A DNA stretch of 64,000 nt from Glycomyces harbinensis (GTDB lineage Bacteria; Actinomycetota; Actinomycetes; Mycobacteriales; Micromonosporaceae), in assembly GCF_900101745.1 (NCBI RefSeq), contig NZ_FNAD01000001.1, positions 781,897 through 845,896 on the forward strand. Reading direction: 5' to 3'. Position numbers and translations under genes: made by a program. Under the pieces are notes generated by a model that ran no database searches, had not been told where the DNA came from, and was given only the letters and a program-made list of their open reading frames with translations. Positions 45,825 to 55,230 of this stretch are shown one piece after another. Within the stretch, counting starts at the first letter, position 1, and every line of letters starts with the position of its first letter.

Positions 45825-46034
45825 GTCCGTTCCGGCGCGCTTCCGCTTCCTCCGATCAAGGAGGTTTGGATTTCCCGGCCGTCGGTCCGCGCTTGGTTCA
45901 TGGTGTTCGGTTACCCGCGCGGGCTGCGTCGACACGTGGTGGGCGGAAGCGGCACCGGCCGGCGGGTCGCCCCGCCGGCCGGTCGCCATAGTCGTGGTGT
46001 TCTACAGACGGTGTTCCCGGTACCCTGCGTTTCG

Positions 46035-47813
46035 CTACAGGTACTGACCGGTGTTCGACACGGTGTCGATGCTGCGGCCGGAGTCGGGGCCCTTGCCGGA
46101 GACGAGCGTGCGGATGTAGACGATCCGCTCGCCCTTCTTGCCGGAGATGCGGGCCCAGTCGTCGGGGTTGGTGGTGTTGGGCAGGTCCTCGTTCTCGCGG
46201 AACTCGTCGACGGTGGCGTCGATGAGGTGCGTCAGCCGGATGCCCTTGGACTGGTGGGTCAGGAAGTCCTTGATGGCCATCTTCTTCGCGCGCGCGACGA
46301 TGTTCTCGATCATCGCGCCGGAGTTGAAGTCCTTGAAGTAGAGGACTTCCTTGTCGCCGTCGGCGTAGGTGACCTCGAGGAACCGGTTCTCGTCCACTTC
46401 GGAGTACATGCGCTCGACGACGGCCTGGATCATCGCCCTGACGGTGCCGTCGCGGTCCTTGTCGTGCTCGCGGAGGTCGTCGTCGTGCAGCGGCAGGGTC
46501 GTGGTGATGTACTTCGAGAAGATGTCCTTGGCCGATTCGGCGTCGGGCCGCTCGATCTTGATCTTGACGTCCAGGCGGCCGGGCCGCAGGATCGCCGGGT
46601 CGATCATGTCCTCGCGGTTGGAGGCGCCGATGACGATGACGTTCTCCAGGCCCTCCACGCCGTCGATCTCCGACAGCAGCTGGGGGACGATCGTGTTCTC
46701 GACGTCGGAGGAGACGCCCGATCCGCGCGTGCGGAATATGGAGTCCATCTCGTCGAAGAAGACGATGACGGGCATGCCCTCGCTGGCCTTCTCGCGAGCG
46801 CGCTGGAAGACCAGGCGGATGTGCCGCTCGGTCTCGCCGACGTACTTGTTGAGCAGCTCGGGGCCCTTGATGTTGAGGAAGTAGGAGCGCCCGGAGGCCT
46901 CCTCGCCGCGCATCTCCGCGACCTTCTTGGCCAGCGAGTTGGCGACGGCCTTGGCGATGAGGGTCTTGCCGCAGCCGGGCGGGCCGTAGAGCAGGATGCC
47001 CTTGGGCGCGCGCAGCTCGTGCTCGCGGAACAGGTCGGCGTGCAGGAACGGCAGCTCGACGGCGTCGCGGATCATCTCGATCTGGCCGTCGAGGCCGCCG
47101 ATGTCGTAGTAGTCGACGTCGGGCACCTCTTCGAGGACCAGCTCCTCGACCTCGCTCTTCTGGATGCGCTCGTAGGCGTATCCGGCGCGGGGCTCGATCA
47201 TGACCGAGTCGCCGGCGCGCAAGGGCGAGTTGATGAGGGCGTCCGAGAGCAGCACGACCCGCTCTTCGTCCGCGTGGCTGGTCACCAGGGCCCGGTCCGG
47301 TGGACCGCCCGGGGTCTCGATGAGCTCTTTGAGCGTCACGACCTCGCCGATGCGCTCGTAGTCGAGCACCTCGACGACGTTCATGGCATCGTTGAGCAGC
47401 ACTTCCTGTCCGCGCTCGAGCTCGTCGACGTCGATCGACGGCGCGAGCGAGACGCGGAACTTCCTCCCGGAGGTGAAGACGTCGACGGTGCCGTCTTCAC
47501 GGGCCCCCAGGAACACGCCGTAGCCGGACGGCGGCTGGGCGAGTCGGTCGATTTCTTCCTTGAGCGAGACGATCTGCTCGCGGGCCTCCTTCAAGGTGGC
47601 CACGAGTCGCTCGTTCTGCTCCGACAAACGATCGATCTGGGACTGCGCGGCCGAGAGCCGCTCCTCCAGAATGTGCATGTGTCGGGGCGTTTCGGTGAGA
47701 CGGCGCCGAGCCGCGGCCAGTTCTTCCTGGAGCTCTTCGACCTGTCCTGACAGTTCGTCGTGCTCTGAGCCCTGGCCCAGGTTCTGTCGACGGTCATCGT
47801 TGCTGCGTGCCAC
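46035..47813 (-). CDS. arc: Proteasomal AAA ATPase ARC/Mpa
   Basis: 592 residues from GTG with GGGAGG 8 nt upstream. Order: N-terminal coiled coil (about 20-92) that captures Pup, two OB-like domains (95-230), and an AAA module with Walker A GPPGCGKT at 277-284, Walker [13 protein letters not shown] and arginine-finger region LRPGRLD. The C-terminus ends in GQYL, the penultimate-Tyr motif that opens the proteasome gate. It unfolds pupylated proteins and feeds PrcAB. It is called mpa in mycobacteria. Confidence 0.96.
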   Translation of the reverse strand: MARSNDDRRQNLGQGSEHDELSGQVEELQEELAAARRRLTETPRHMHILEERLSAAQSQIDRLSEQNERLVATLKEAREQIVSLKEEIDRLAQPPSGYGVFLGAREDGTVDVFTSGRKFRVSLAPSIDVDELERGQEVLLNDAMNVVEVLDYERIGEVVTLKELIETPGGPPDRALVTSHADEERVVLLSDALINSPLRAGDSVMIEPRAGYAYERIQKSEVEELVLEEVPDVDYYDIGGLDGQIEMIRDAVELPFLHADLFREHELRAPKGILLYGPPGCGKTLIAKAVANSLAKKVAEMRGEEASGRSYFLNIKGPELLNKYVGETERHIRLVFQRAREKASEGMPVIVFFDEMDSIFRTRGSGVSSDVENTIVPQLLSEIDGVEGLENVIVIGASNREDMIDPAILRPGRLDVKIKIERPDAESAKDIFSKYITTTLPLHDDDLREHDKDRDGTVRAMIQAVVERMYSEVDENRFLEVTYADGDKEVLYFKDFNSGAMIENIVARAKKMAIKDFLTHQSKGIRLTHLIDATVDEFRENEDLPNTTNPDDWARISGKKGERIVYIRTLVSGKGPDSGRSIDTVSNTGQYL

Positions 47814-47916
47814 GGGTCACACCTCCCGAGAGAGTGTTCGTACTCCAACCGTAGCTGGCTGGGGACGCCAATAGTAAGACTCGACACCGACATTGCGCCA
47901 GCTTCTTCACGGCAAT

Positions 47917-47922
47917 TAATCT
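47917..47922 (+). promoter_or_regulatory. -10 box of the ferredoxin gene
   Basis: TAATCT with 7 nt to ATG, possibly with -35 TTGCGC (47893-47898) 18 nt upstream. The 7 nt contain GGGGG, so a very short leader with a ribosome site cannot be excluded. Confidence 0.55.
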
Positions 47923-47929
47923 GGGGGAC

Positions 47930-48217
47930 ATGGCTGAGGAACGTGAACTCGAAGTATCGATCGACCAGGACGCCTGCACCGGGGACGGGCTGTGCGTGCA
48001 GTACGCGCCTACGGTTTTCGAGTTCGACATCGACGGCCTTGCCTACGTCAAGGACACCGACGGCGAGCTGTTGACTACCGCGGGTTCGCAAGTCATGGTC
48101 CCTGAGCACCTGCGACTGGACATTGTGAACGCGGCTCACGACTGCCCGGGCGAGTGCATCTACGTCCGCGACCGGGCCGACAAGACCGCCGTGGCCGGGC
48201 CCGGCGCCGACGATTAG
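47930..48217 (+). CDS. Small ferredoxin, probably [3Fe-4S] or [4Fe-4S]
   Basis: 95 residues. Cysteines occur as CTGDGLC near residues 16-22 and CPGEC near 66-70, matching the single-cluster ferredoxins that serve P450s and other oxygenases in actinobacteria. The C-terminal tail is polar. No redox partner is adjacent; it is divergent from the ARC/Mpa gene (116-bp spacer), a placement found in other actinobacteria. Confidence 0.85.
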   Translation: MAEERELEVSIDQDACTGDGLCVQYAPTVFEFDIDGLAYVKDTDGELLTTAGSQVMVPEHLRLDIVNAAHDCPGECIYVRDRADKTAVAGPGADD

Positions 48218-48325
48218 GCGGAGGCGGCAACGCGGGCCCGCTCCTCGACCGGCCCGCGCCGTCCCGTTTCGGCGCTTCGATAGTCGTGAATCCGACTCAT
48301 GAAGTGGCCGGATTGTTACGTCGTG

Positions 48326-49261
48326 TTACGTCTCGTCGGCCGGCGTCTCGGGCGCGTCGGTGGTCTCGGCCAGACGGGCCTCGACCCCCGCCTCGACTTC
48401 CGCGGCGAACCGCTCCTTGCGCTCGCGCAGCGCCTGCTGGCCCTTGGAGGGCTTGAGCTTCCGCGTCGGGGCCACCGTGCCGGGGGCGAGCTTGCGGGCG
48501 GTGATGAGGAACGCGGTGTGGGCGATCATGCGGTGGTCGGGGCGCACCGCCAGGCCCTCGAGGTGCCAGCCGCGGATGAGCGACTCCCAGGCCTCGGGCT
48601 CGGTGAAGGTCCTGCGCTCGCGCAGGGCCTCGACGAGCTCGGACATCTGCGTGGTGGTGGCGACGTAGCCGATGAAGACCCCGCCGGGCCGGAGGATGCG
48701 CTCCACAGTGTCCAGCACGTCCCAGGGCGAGAGCATGTCGAGCACGACCCGGTCGACCGGCTCGAGGTCGGCCTCGGCCACGTCCCCCACCGTCAGGGTC
48801 CAGTGCTCGGGGACCTCGCCGTAGTAGCCCGCGACGTTCTCCTGCGCGATCTTCGCGAAGTCCTCGCGCAGCTCCCAGGAGTAGACGTGCCCGGTGGGAC
48901 CGGTCGCGCGCAGGAGCCAGTTGGTCAGCGCGCCCGAACCGGCGCCGGCCTCGACCACTCGCGAGCCGGGGTAGATGTCCCCGAACGTGAGGATCTGGGC
49001 GATGTCCTTGGGGTAGATGACCTGGGCGCCGCGGCGCATCGACAGGCCGTAGTCCGGCAGGAGCGGGCGCAGCGCCAGGTAGGCGGTGCCGCCCTCGGTG
49101 GTGACGGTGACGCCGTCGGGCCTGCCGATGAGGTCGTCGTGGAAGAGCCTGCCCCGGTGGGTGTGAAACGCGCCGCCCTCCGCGAGGGTGATGGTGGCCT
49201 TGCGGCCCTTAGCGTCGGTCAGCTGGACCCGGTTGCCCGGCTCCAGCAGGTCAGATGCCAC
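48326..49261 (-). CDS. trmI: tRNA (adenine-N1)-methyltransferase TrmI
   Basis: 311 residues from GTG with AAGGAG upstream. The N-terminal beta domain is followed by an SAM-dependent fold with motif I VVEAGAGSGALTNWLLRA and the motif-IV region DRVVLDMLSPWDVL. It forms m1A58 in the T-loop of tRNAs as a homotetramer, as for M. tuberculosis Rv2118c, which is in the same neighbourhood. The final 60 residues are charged. Confidence 0.92.
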   Translation of the reverse strand: MASDLLEPGNRVQLTDAKGRKATITLAEGGAFHTHRGRLFHDDLIGRPDGVTVTTEGGTAYLALRPLLPDYGLSMRRGAQVIYPKDIAQILTFGDIYPGSRVVEAGAGSGALTNWLLRATGPTGHVYSWELREDFAKIAQENVAGYYGEVPEHWTLTVGDVAEADLEPVDRVVLDMLSPWDVLDTVERILRPGGVFIGYVATTTQMSELVEALRERRTFTEPEAWESLIRGWHLEGLAVRPDHRMIAHTAFLITARKLAPGTVAPTRKLKPSKGQQALRERKERFAAEVEAGVEARLAETTDAPETPADET

Positions 49262-49294
49262 GTCGCGTGTCTCCTTCAGTAGGTCCGAAGCATC

Positions 49295-50398
49295 TTAACG
49301 GAGGGCTTTGACCACGTCGGCGGTGTAGAGCAGGCCTGTCAGGCGGCCCTCATCGACGACGAAGAACCGCTCCGCGCCGCTCTTGCCGATCGCGTCCACC
49401 AGCGCCTGGCCCTTGAGTTCGGCGCCGATCCCGGGGATCTGCTCCGCCGACTTGAGCAGCCCGGAGAGGGGCATCGCGGCGACCTGGCCGGGCGGTACGG
49501 CGTCGGCGGCGGTGCGGTCGAGGACGCCGACGGGGCGGTCGGCCACGGCGACGATCTCGCGGCCCGAGGCGGCCGAGAGCGCCTCGCCGAGGGTCGCCTC
49601 GGCGGGCACGAGCGCCACCGGGCGCGCGAGCGCGGCGGCGTCGAGGGCCTTGACGCGCGGCCCCATGCGGGAGGCGCGGATCGCGGAAGAGGCTCCCCGC
49701 CACAACTCGAAGGAGACGAAGAGCAGCAGGATGATGCCGATCATGGAGAACCAGTTCGCCGCGTAGAGCCACAGGCCCGCGGCGACCGTGGCGACGGCGA
49801 CGACGCGTCCGGCCCAGCCCGCGTAGCGGTAGCCGGTCCACCGGTCGCCGGTGGCGGCCCAGATGCCGGCCTGGAGGGCCTTGCCGCCGTCGAGCGGCAG
49901 TCCGGGCAGGAGGTTGTAGACGGCGACGAGGAGGTTCGCGACGCAGATCTGGAAGCACAGCTGCCAGGCGAGGGAGCCGGCGCTGGTGGCGAAGAGCCCG
50001 AGGAGGCCCAGGACGCCGAGGACTGCTGAGACGGCCGGGCCCGCCAGCGCGATGGCGGCGGCGGTGCCGGGGCGGGAGGCCTCGCGTTCCATCTCGGTGA
50101 AGCCGCCGAGGGCGTCGAGGTTGATCTGGCGCACGCCGATGCCGGCGCGCAGGCTCACCAGGGCGTGGCCGAGTTCGTGGAGGAAGACGGAGACGAGGAG
50201 GGTCACCGCGAAGAGCGCGGCCACGAGCAGGGAGGCGACGGCGCTGAGGCCCGGGACCGAGCGCTGCACGATGGGCGCGTAGACGGCGACGACGAGGGCG
50301 GCCAGGAGCAGCCAGGTGTAGCCGAGCGTGACGGGAATGCCCTTGAAGCGGACGAGCGTGAATCCGGATCGGCGGAAGGCCAGGACGTTGGTTGACAT
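49295..50398 (-). CDS. Site-2 (M50) zinc metalloprotease with CBS-like domain
   Basis: 367 residues. The zinc motif HELGH lies in VSVFLHELGHALVSLR (near residue 75), and the second ligand is in NLLPGLPLDGGKAL. Six or so membrane helices fill residues 15-230, and a CBS-type tail follows (LARPVALVPAEATLGEAL to FFVVDEGRLTGLLYTADVV). Rip3-like family members cut membrane-bound substrates; CBS domains suggest nucleotide regulation. ATG 50398 is 8 nt after TAGCAT (50407-50412). Confidence 0.9.
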   Translation of the reverse strand: MSTNVLAFRRSGFTLVRFKGIPVTLGYTWLLLAALVVAVYAPIVQRSVPGLSAVASLLVAALFAVTLLVSVFLHELGHALVSLRAGIGVRQINLDALGGFTEMEREASRPGTAAAIALAGPAVSAVLGVLGLLGLFATSAGSLAWQLCFQICVANLLVAVYNLLPGLPLDGGKALQAGIWAATGDRWTGYRYAGWAGRVVAVATVAAGLWLYAANWFSMIGIILLLFVSFELWRGASSAIRASRMGPRVKALDAAALARPVALVPAEATLGEALSAASGREIVAVADRPVGVLDRTAADAVPPGQVAAMPLSGLLKSAEQIPGIGAELKGQALVDAIGKSGAERFFVVDEGRLTGLLYTADVVKALR

Positions 50399-50494
50399 CG
50401 GCGGCAATGCTACGCGCCCGGACGGGCGGTCTCGGTGCTGCGCGGGCCGGTGCGCGCGGTGGCGGGGATTCCGATCCGGTGGGGGTGCTCGTCC

Positions 50495-51268
50495 CTAGGC
50501 GGGCCGGACCCTGAAGGCGTAGGTCTTGTAGGGCATCGCGAAGGCCTCGCTTCCGGCCAGTTCGGGGTGGCTGTCGATGACGTCGTCGACGGCCGCGACG
50601 ATGCGCCGTCGCCCGGCGTCGTCGGCGGTGAGGTAGTAGGAGCGGGACTGGACCAGGCGGATCAGGCGGGGCCGGTCCAGGGGCATCTCGTGGTGGAAGC
50701 ACCGGTGTTCGGCTTCGCCGAAATCGGGGCCGAAGTAGCCGGGTTCGGTCGCGCCGAGGCCGTCGATCTCGCCCGGGGAGGAGCCGATGGCCTCGGTCAG
50801 GGCGCGGACCCAGGGGACCGACTCGTCGCGGATGTTCCAGATGGGGGCGAGGATGCCGTCGGGACGCAGGGCGCGGCGCAGTTCGGGGAGGGCCCTCGGG
50901 CGGTCGAACCAGTGGAAGGACTGGCCGGCGGTGATGGCGCCGGCGCCGGCGTCGGGCACGGGGAGTGCTTCGGCCGATCCGGCGAGGGCCGCGGTGAGGC
51001 CGGGGCTGGAGGCGGTGAGCTTGGCGCGCATCTGGTCATCGGGTTCGACCGCGGTCACGCGGTGCCCCAGGCCGATGAGCACGCGGGTGAGCAGTCCGGT
51101 CCCGGCGCCGATGTCGAGGACGTCCTTCTCGGCGTCGCCGATCTGCCAGCGCAGGGCTTCGGCGGGGTAGGTGGGGCGTATCGAGTCGTAGAGGTCGGCG
51201 GCCTGGCCGAAGGACAGCGCCTGCTTGCGGGGATCGGGGGCGGACTGCGTCGCGGCATCGGTGCTCAT
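50495..51268 (-). CDS. Class I SAM-dependent methyltransferase
   Basis: 257 residues. Motif I VLDIGAGTGLLTRVL, acidic loop VTAVEPDDQMRAKL and GQSFHWFDRPRALPELRRALRPDG fit the Methyltransf_11 type. The substrate is unknown. ATG 51268 is 8 nt after TACTGT (51277-51282), a possible near-leaderless start. It is divergent from the RecB-type nuclease gene with an 80-bp spacer. Confidence 0.85.
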   Translation of the reverse strand: MSTDAATQSAPDPRKQALSFGQAADLYDSIRPTYPAEALRWQIGDAEKDVLDIGAGTGLLTRVLIGLGHRVTAVEPDDQMRAKLTASSPGLTAALAGSAEALPVPDAGAGAITAGQSFHWFDRPRALPELRRALRPDGILAPIWNIRDESVPWVRALTEAIGSSPGEIDGLGATEPGYFGPDFGEAEHRCFHHEMPLDRPRLIRLVQSRSYYLTADDAGRRRIVAAVDDVIDSHPELAGSEAFAMPYKTYAFRVRPA

Positions 51269-51319
51269 GCCGCTTAACAGTACACCCGTTATGTTACAGC
51301 GCGGGTCCGGCCGTTCGGA

Positions 51320-51342
51320 TTGTCGGTGCACCGCTTTATGCT
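51320..51342 (+). promoter_or_regulatory. PafBC-type (RecA-NDp) promoter of the RecB-like nuclease
   Basis: TTGTCGGTG (51320-51328), 8 nt, TATGCT (51337-51342), 6 nt, ATG. All 9 upstream bases, the spacing and the TANNNT box match the RecA-NDp consensus TTGTCRGTG-N8-TANNNT. The 6 nt contain GGAGG. Confidence 0.82.
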
Positions 51343-51348
51343 CGGAGG

Positions 51349-52179
51349 ATGTCGAACGCCACCCGCCCGAGCCAGCTCTCCCCCTCGCGCGCCAACGACT
51401 TCAAGCAGTGCCCGCTGCTGTACCGGTTCCGGGCTGTCGACCGCCTCCCCGAGCCGCCCTCGCGCGCGCAGGTGCAGGGCACGCTGGTCCACGCGGTGCT
51501 GGAGCGGCTCTACGAGCTCGACGCCGGGAAGCGCACCCCCGCCCAGGCGCTGGCGATGATCGAGCCGGAGTGGTCGAAGCTCCAGGCGAACCAGGAGTAC
51601 GCGGCGCTGTTCGACGACCTGGACGACGAGTCGGGCTGGCTGCGCAACGTCAGGGGCCTGGTCGAGACGTACTTCAGCATGGAGGACCCCCAGCGGCTCC
51701 AGCCGCACCGCACCGAGTGCCTGGTGGCGACCACGCTCGACGACGGGACGCAGCTCAAGGGCTTCATCGACCGCGCCGACGTCAACCCGGCCGGGCTGGT
51801 GCGCCTGGTGGACTACAAGACCGGGAAGCGCCCGCCGGACCGCTTCGCGGACAAGGCGCTGTTCCAGATGAAGTTCTACGCCCTGGTGTGGTGGCGCACC
51901 CGCGGCTCGGTGCCGACCCTGCTGCGCCTGATGTACCTCGGCGACGGCCAGGTGCTCGACTACTCCCCCGACGAGCGCGAGCTGGTCGCCTTCGAGCGGA
52001 CCCTCAAGGCCCTGTGGGCCTCGATGCGCGAGGCGATCGCCACGGGCGAGTTCCGGCCGCAGAAGTCGAAGCTGTGCGGCTGGTGCGCCCACCAGAAGCT
52101 GTGCCCGGAGTTCGGGGGCGAGCCGCCGGCGTATCCGCTGCCGACGGTCCTTCCAGGACTCGAGATGCCTCCTACCTGA
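51349..52179 (+). CDS. RecB-family PD-(D/E)XK exonuclease with Fe-S cysteines (Rv2119-like)
   Basis: 276 residues. Nuclease motifs: GTLVHAVLERLYE, GFIDRADV and VDYKTGKRP (D-x-K). Cys residues FKQCPLLYRF at the start and CGWCAHQKLCPEF at the end have the AddB/Cas4-like 4Fe-4S staple arrangement (one N-terminal, three C-terminal Cys). It is predicted to be a DNA exonuclease for repair. Its promoter is a full match to the PafBC DNA-damage element. Confidence 0.92.
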   Translation: MSNATRPSQLSPSRANDFKQCPLLYRFRAVDRLPEPPSRAQVQGTLVHAVLERLYELDAGKRTPAQALAMIEPEWSKLQANQEYAALFDDLDDESGWLRNVRGLVETYFSMEDPQRLQPHRTECLVATTLDDGTQLKGFIDRADVNPAGLVRLVDYKTGKRPPDRFADKALFQMKFYALVWWRTRGSVPTLLRLMYLGDGQVLDYSPDERELVAFERTLKALWASMREAIATGEFRPQKSKLCGWCAHQKLCPEFGGEPPAYPLPTVLPGLEMPPT

Positions 52180-52231
52180 GGCGGACGCGGGGATCATTCT
52201 CTCGTTCGATGAAACGCGAGTTAACGGCAGA

Positions 52232-52237
52232 TACGGT
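52232..52237 (+). promoter_or_regulatory. -10 box, leaderless histidine-kinase promoter
   Basis: TACGGT with 7 nt to the GTG start; there is no ribosome site. No -35 is recognised. Confidence 0.55.
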
Positions 52238-52244
52238 ATAGAGC

Positions 52245-53474
52245 GTGCAAGCCGCCTCCTCGTTCCGCCGTCTCCGGCGATGGCTCCAAGAGCGCCCGTT
52301 CGCGGCCGACTGCCTGCTCGCGGTCGCCCTCGCGGGCAGCTACGCGGGCTTCTACACCGCCGGCGTCCAGCTGAACCCGGACTACGCGTTCTCGTGGGCC
52401 GAAGTCGGCATGATCTCGGTCCCGTTCATCGTGATCTGCCTGCGGCGCCGGTGGCTGTGGGGCGGCATCGTCCTCGGACTGGCCATCCTGTCGGGGGCGG
52501 TCTTCATCGATCCGTTCCAGAGCATGGGCGCCGACGGCGGGATCGGGTTCTTCGTCCTGACCTACACGGCCGCGGCCTACCGGAGCCTGGGGCGGGCGCT
52601 GTTCGCCGCCGCGGCGATATGGATCCCGGTCTCGATGGTCATCTACCTCATGACCGCGGGCGATTACGTCGCCAACACCGTCCTCGCCCTGCTCAACCTC
52701 GTCCTGGCCGTCACGGTGTTCTGGATCGGATGGGTCGTGCGCAACCGGCGCGAACACGTCGAGGAGCTCTCCGAGCGGGCCCGGATGGCCGAGGAGCGCC
52801 AGGACGCCCTGGCCGCCCAGGCCGTGGCCGACGAGCAGCGGCGCATCGCCCGCGAACTCCACGACGTCGTGGCGCACCACATCTCGGTCATAGGCGTCAT
52901 GTCCGAAGGGGCCAAACGGGTCCTGCGCACCGACCCCGACGCGGCCGAGGAGGCGCTGACGACGGTGAACCAGACCGCCCGCACCGCGCTGCGCGAGATG
53001 CGCGACATCCTCACCGTCCTGCGGCAGGGACACGACGAAGCCGGCAGCGCCGACCTCGAGCCGCAGCCTACAGTGGACTCGTTGCGGGCGCTCGTCGCGC
53101 AGACCAAGGACGCCGGCCTGCCGGTGCGCTACACCGTCCGCGGCGAGGAGTACCCGCTGCCGACGGGCGTCAGCCTGGCGGTCTACCGCATCGCCCAGGA
53201 GGCGCTGACGAACACGCTCAAGCACGCCGGCTCGCACGCCAGGGCCGGGGTCGTCCTCGACTACGGCGACGCCGAGTTCCGGATCTCGGTCGGCGACTCG
53301 GGCCGGGGCGCCCCCGTCGTCGCGGAGTTCGCCGGCGGCCACGGGCTCATCGGCATGAGGGAGCGCGCCACCTTGTACGGCGGCACCCTCGAAGTCGGGC
53401 CCCGGCCCGGCGGCGGCTACCTCGTCGAGGCCCGCTTCCCCAAGAACGCCCACCTCCAGGGAGCCACCCGATGA
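52245..53474 (+). CDS. NarL/DesK-type sensor histidine kinase
   Basis: 409 residues from GTG. Four to five membrane helices (residues 25-175) have only short loops, the intramembrane-sensing layout. A coiled linker leads to the HisKA_3 box RRIARELHDVVAHHISVI (phospho-His near 206), and the ATPase shows AQEALTNTLKHAG and GHGLIGMRERATLYGG. It overlaps the response-regulator start by ATGA. The downstream MacB-like transporters suggest sensing of envelope stress or an antimicrobial. Confidence 0.93.
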   Translation: MQAASSFRRLRRWLQERPFAADCLLAVALAGSYAGFYTAGVQLNPDYAFSWAEVGMISVPFIVICLRRRWLWGGIVLGLAILSGAVFIDPFQSMGADGGIGFFVLTYTAAAYRSLGRALFAAAAIWIPVSMVIYLMTAGDYVANTVLALLNLVLAVTVFWIGWVVRNRREHVEELSERARMAEERQDALAAQAVADEQRRIARELHDVVAHHISVIGVMSEGAKRVLRTDPDAAEEALTTVNQTARTALREMRDILTVLRQGHDEAGSADLEPQPTVDSLRALVAQTKDAGLPVRYTVRGEEYPLPTGVSLAVYRIAQEALTNTLKHAGSHARAGVVLDYGDAEFRISVGDSGRGAPVVAEFAGGHGLIGMRERATLYGGTLEVGPRPGGGYLVEARFPKNAHLQGATR

Positions 53475-54151
53475 CCGAACGGCCGATCCGGCTGCTGCTC
53501 GCCGACGACCAGCAACTGCTGCGCGCGGGATTCAAGATGGTGCTCGGCGCCGAGACCGACATCGACATCGTGGGCGAGGCCGGCGACGGCGTCGAGGCCT
53601 TCGAGCTCACCCGCCGCCTCCTGCCCGACGTCGTCCTCATGGACATCCGCATGCCCCGGCGCGACGGCGTCGCCGCCACGGCCGACATCGTCGAGGCGAA
53701 CCTGCCCACCCGGGTCCTGGTGCTGACCACGTTCGACCTGGACGAGTACGTCGTGGGCGCGCTGCGCGCCGGCGCGGCCGGGTTCCTCACCAAGGACGCC
53801 CCCGCGGCGGACCTGGTCGAGGCCATCCGCACCGTCCACCACGGCGGCGCGGTCGTCGCCCCGCACATCCTCTCGACCCTGCTCGGCCGCTTCGCCGAGC
53901 ACCGCGGCGCCGAGAGCGACCGCAGCCCGGCCATCCTCGACGCCCTCACCGCGCGCGAGCGCGAGGTGCTCCTGCTGCTGTCGAAGGGCCTGACGAACGC
54001 CGAGATCGCCGACGCGCTCACCGTCGGCGAGACCACGGTCAAGACCCATGTGGGGCACCTGCTCACCAAGCTCGGCGTCCGCGACCGGGTCCAGGCCGTC
54101 GTCCTCGCCTACGAGAGCGGCCTGGTCAAGCCCGGCGGCGACGAGCGCTGA
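53471..54151 (+). CDS. NarL-family response regulator
   Basis: 226 residues. The receiver has the acidic pocket LLLADDQQ, phospho-acceptor Asp in VVLMDIRMPRRDG (near residue 57), and Lys in GFLTKDAP. The C-terminal LuxR helix-turn-helix reads LTAREREVLLLLSKGLTNAEIADAL. It is coupled to the kinase gene. Its target may be the palindrome before the next gene. Confidence 0.94.
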   Translation: MTERPIRLLLADDQQLLRAGFKMVLGAETDIDIVGEAGDGVEAFELTRRLLPDVVLMDIRMPRRDGVAATADIVEANLPTRVLVLTTFDLDEYVVGALRAGAAGFLTKDAPAADLVEAIRTVHHGGAVVAPHILSTLLGRFAEHRGAESDRSPAILDALTAREREVLLLLSKGLTNAEIADALTVGETTVKTHVGHLLTKLGVRDRVQAVVLAYESGLVKPGGDER

Positions 54152-54297
54152 CGCCGGCGGGCCGTACCCGGCGAAGGTAGTACCGCGGTACGGCCCCCTC
54201 CGCCTTCCGACGTACTCGAAGACCGTTCTCAAAGTGGATGCACGCCCGCCCGGGCTCCAATATCGTCGAAACTGATCAGTCGAACCACGACGTCACT

Positions 54298-54323
54298 TGA
54301 CATCAGGTATGATGTCATAATCT
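54298..54323 (+). promoter_or_regulatory. Perfect palindrome in the promoter of the first ABC module
   Basis: TGACATCA-GGTA-TGATGTCA (54298-54317) is a perfect 8-bp-arm inverted repeat. It overlaps TTGACA (54297-54302) and abuts TAATCT (54318-54323). The 15-nt gap between those boxes is short for an unaided promoter. The copies GACGTCAC at 54290-54297 and 54332-54339 flank it. The rest of the 300-bp spacer (54152-54451) has no gene. Confidence 0.65.
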
Positions 54324-54451
54324 GACGCATCGACGTCACCGATAGGCACCACCAATAGCACCCACCGTCCGCGAGCGGCGTCTCGCGGGCAAGGAACGCA
54401 GCAAACCGAATCCCTCGGTACATCGACACCTTCTTCGAAAGCGAGAGCGTC

Positions 54452-55228
<777 letters not shown>

Positions 55229-55230
55229 CC

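Noticed and set aside
54297..54323. Reading TTGACA and TAATCT as an ordinary sigma-70 promoter, or as a MerR-type promoter.
   Set aside because: The spacing is 15 nt, too short for the first and far from the 19-20 nt of the second. It is reported instead as an operator region.
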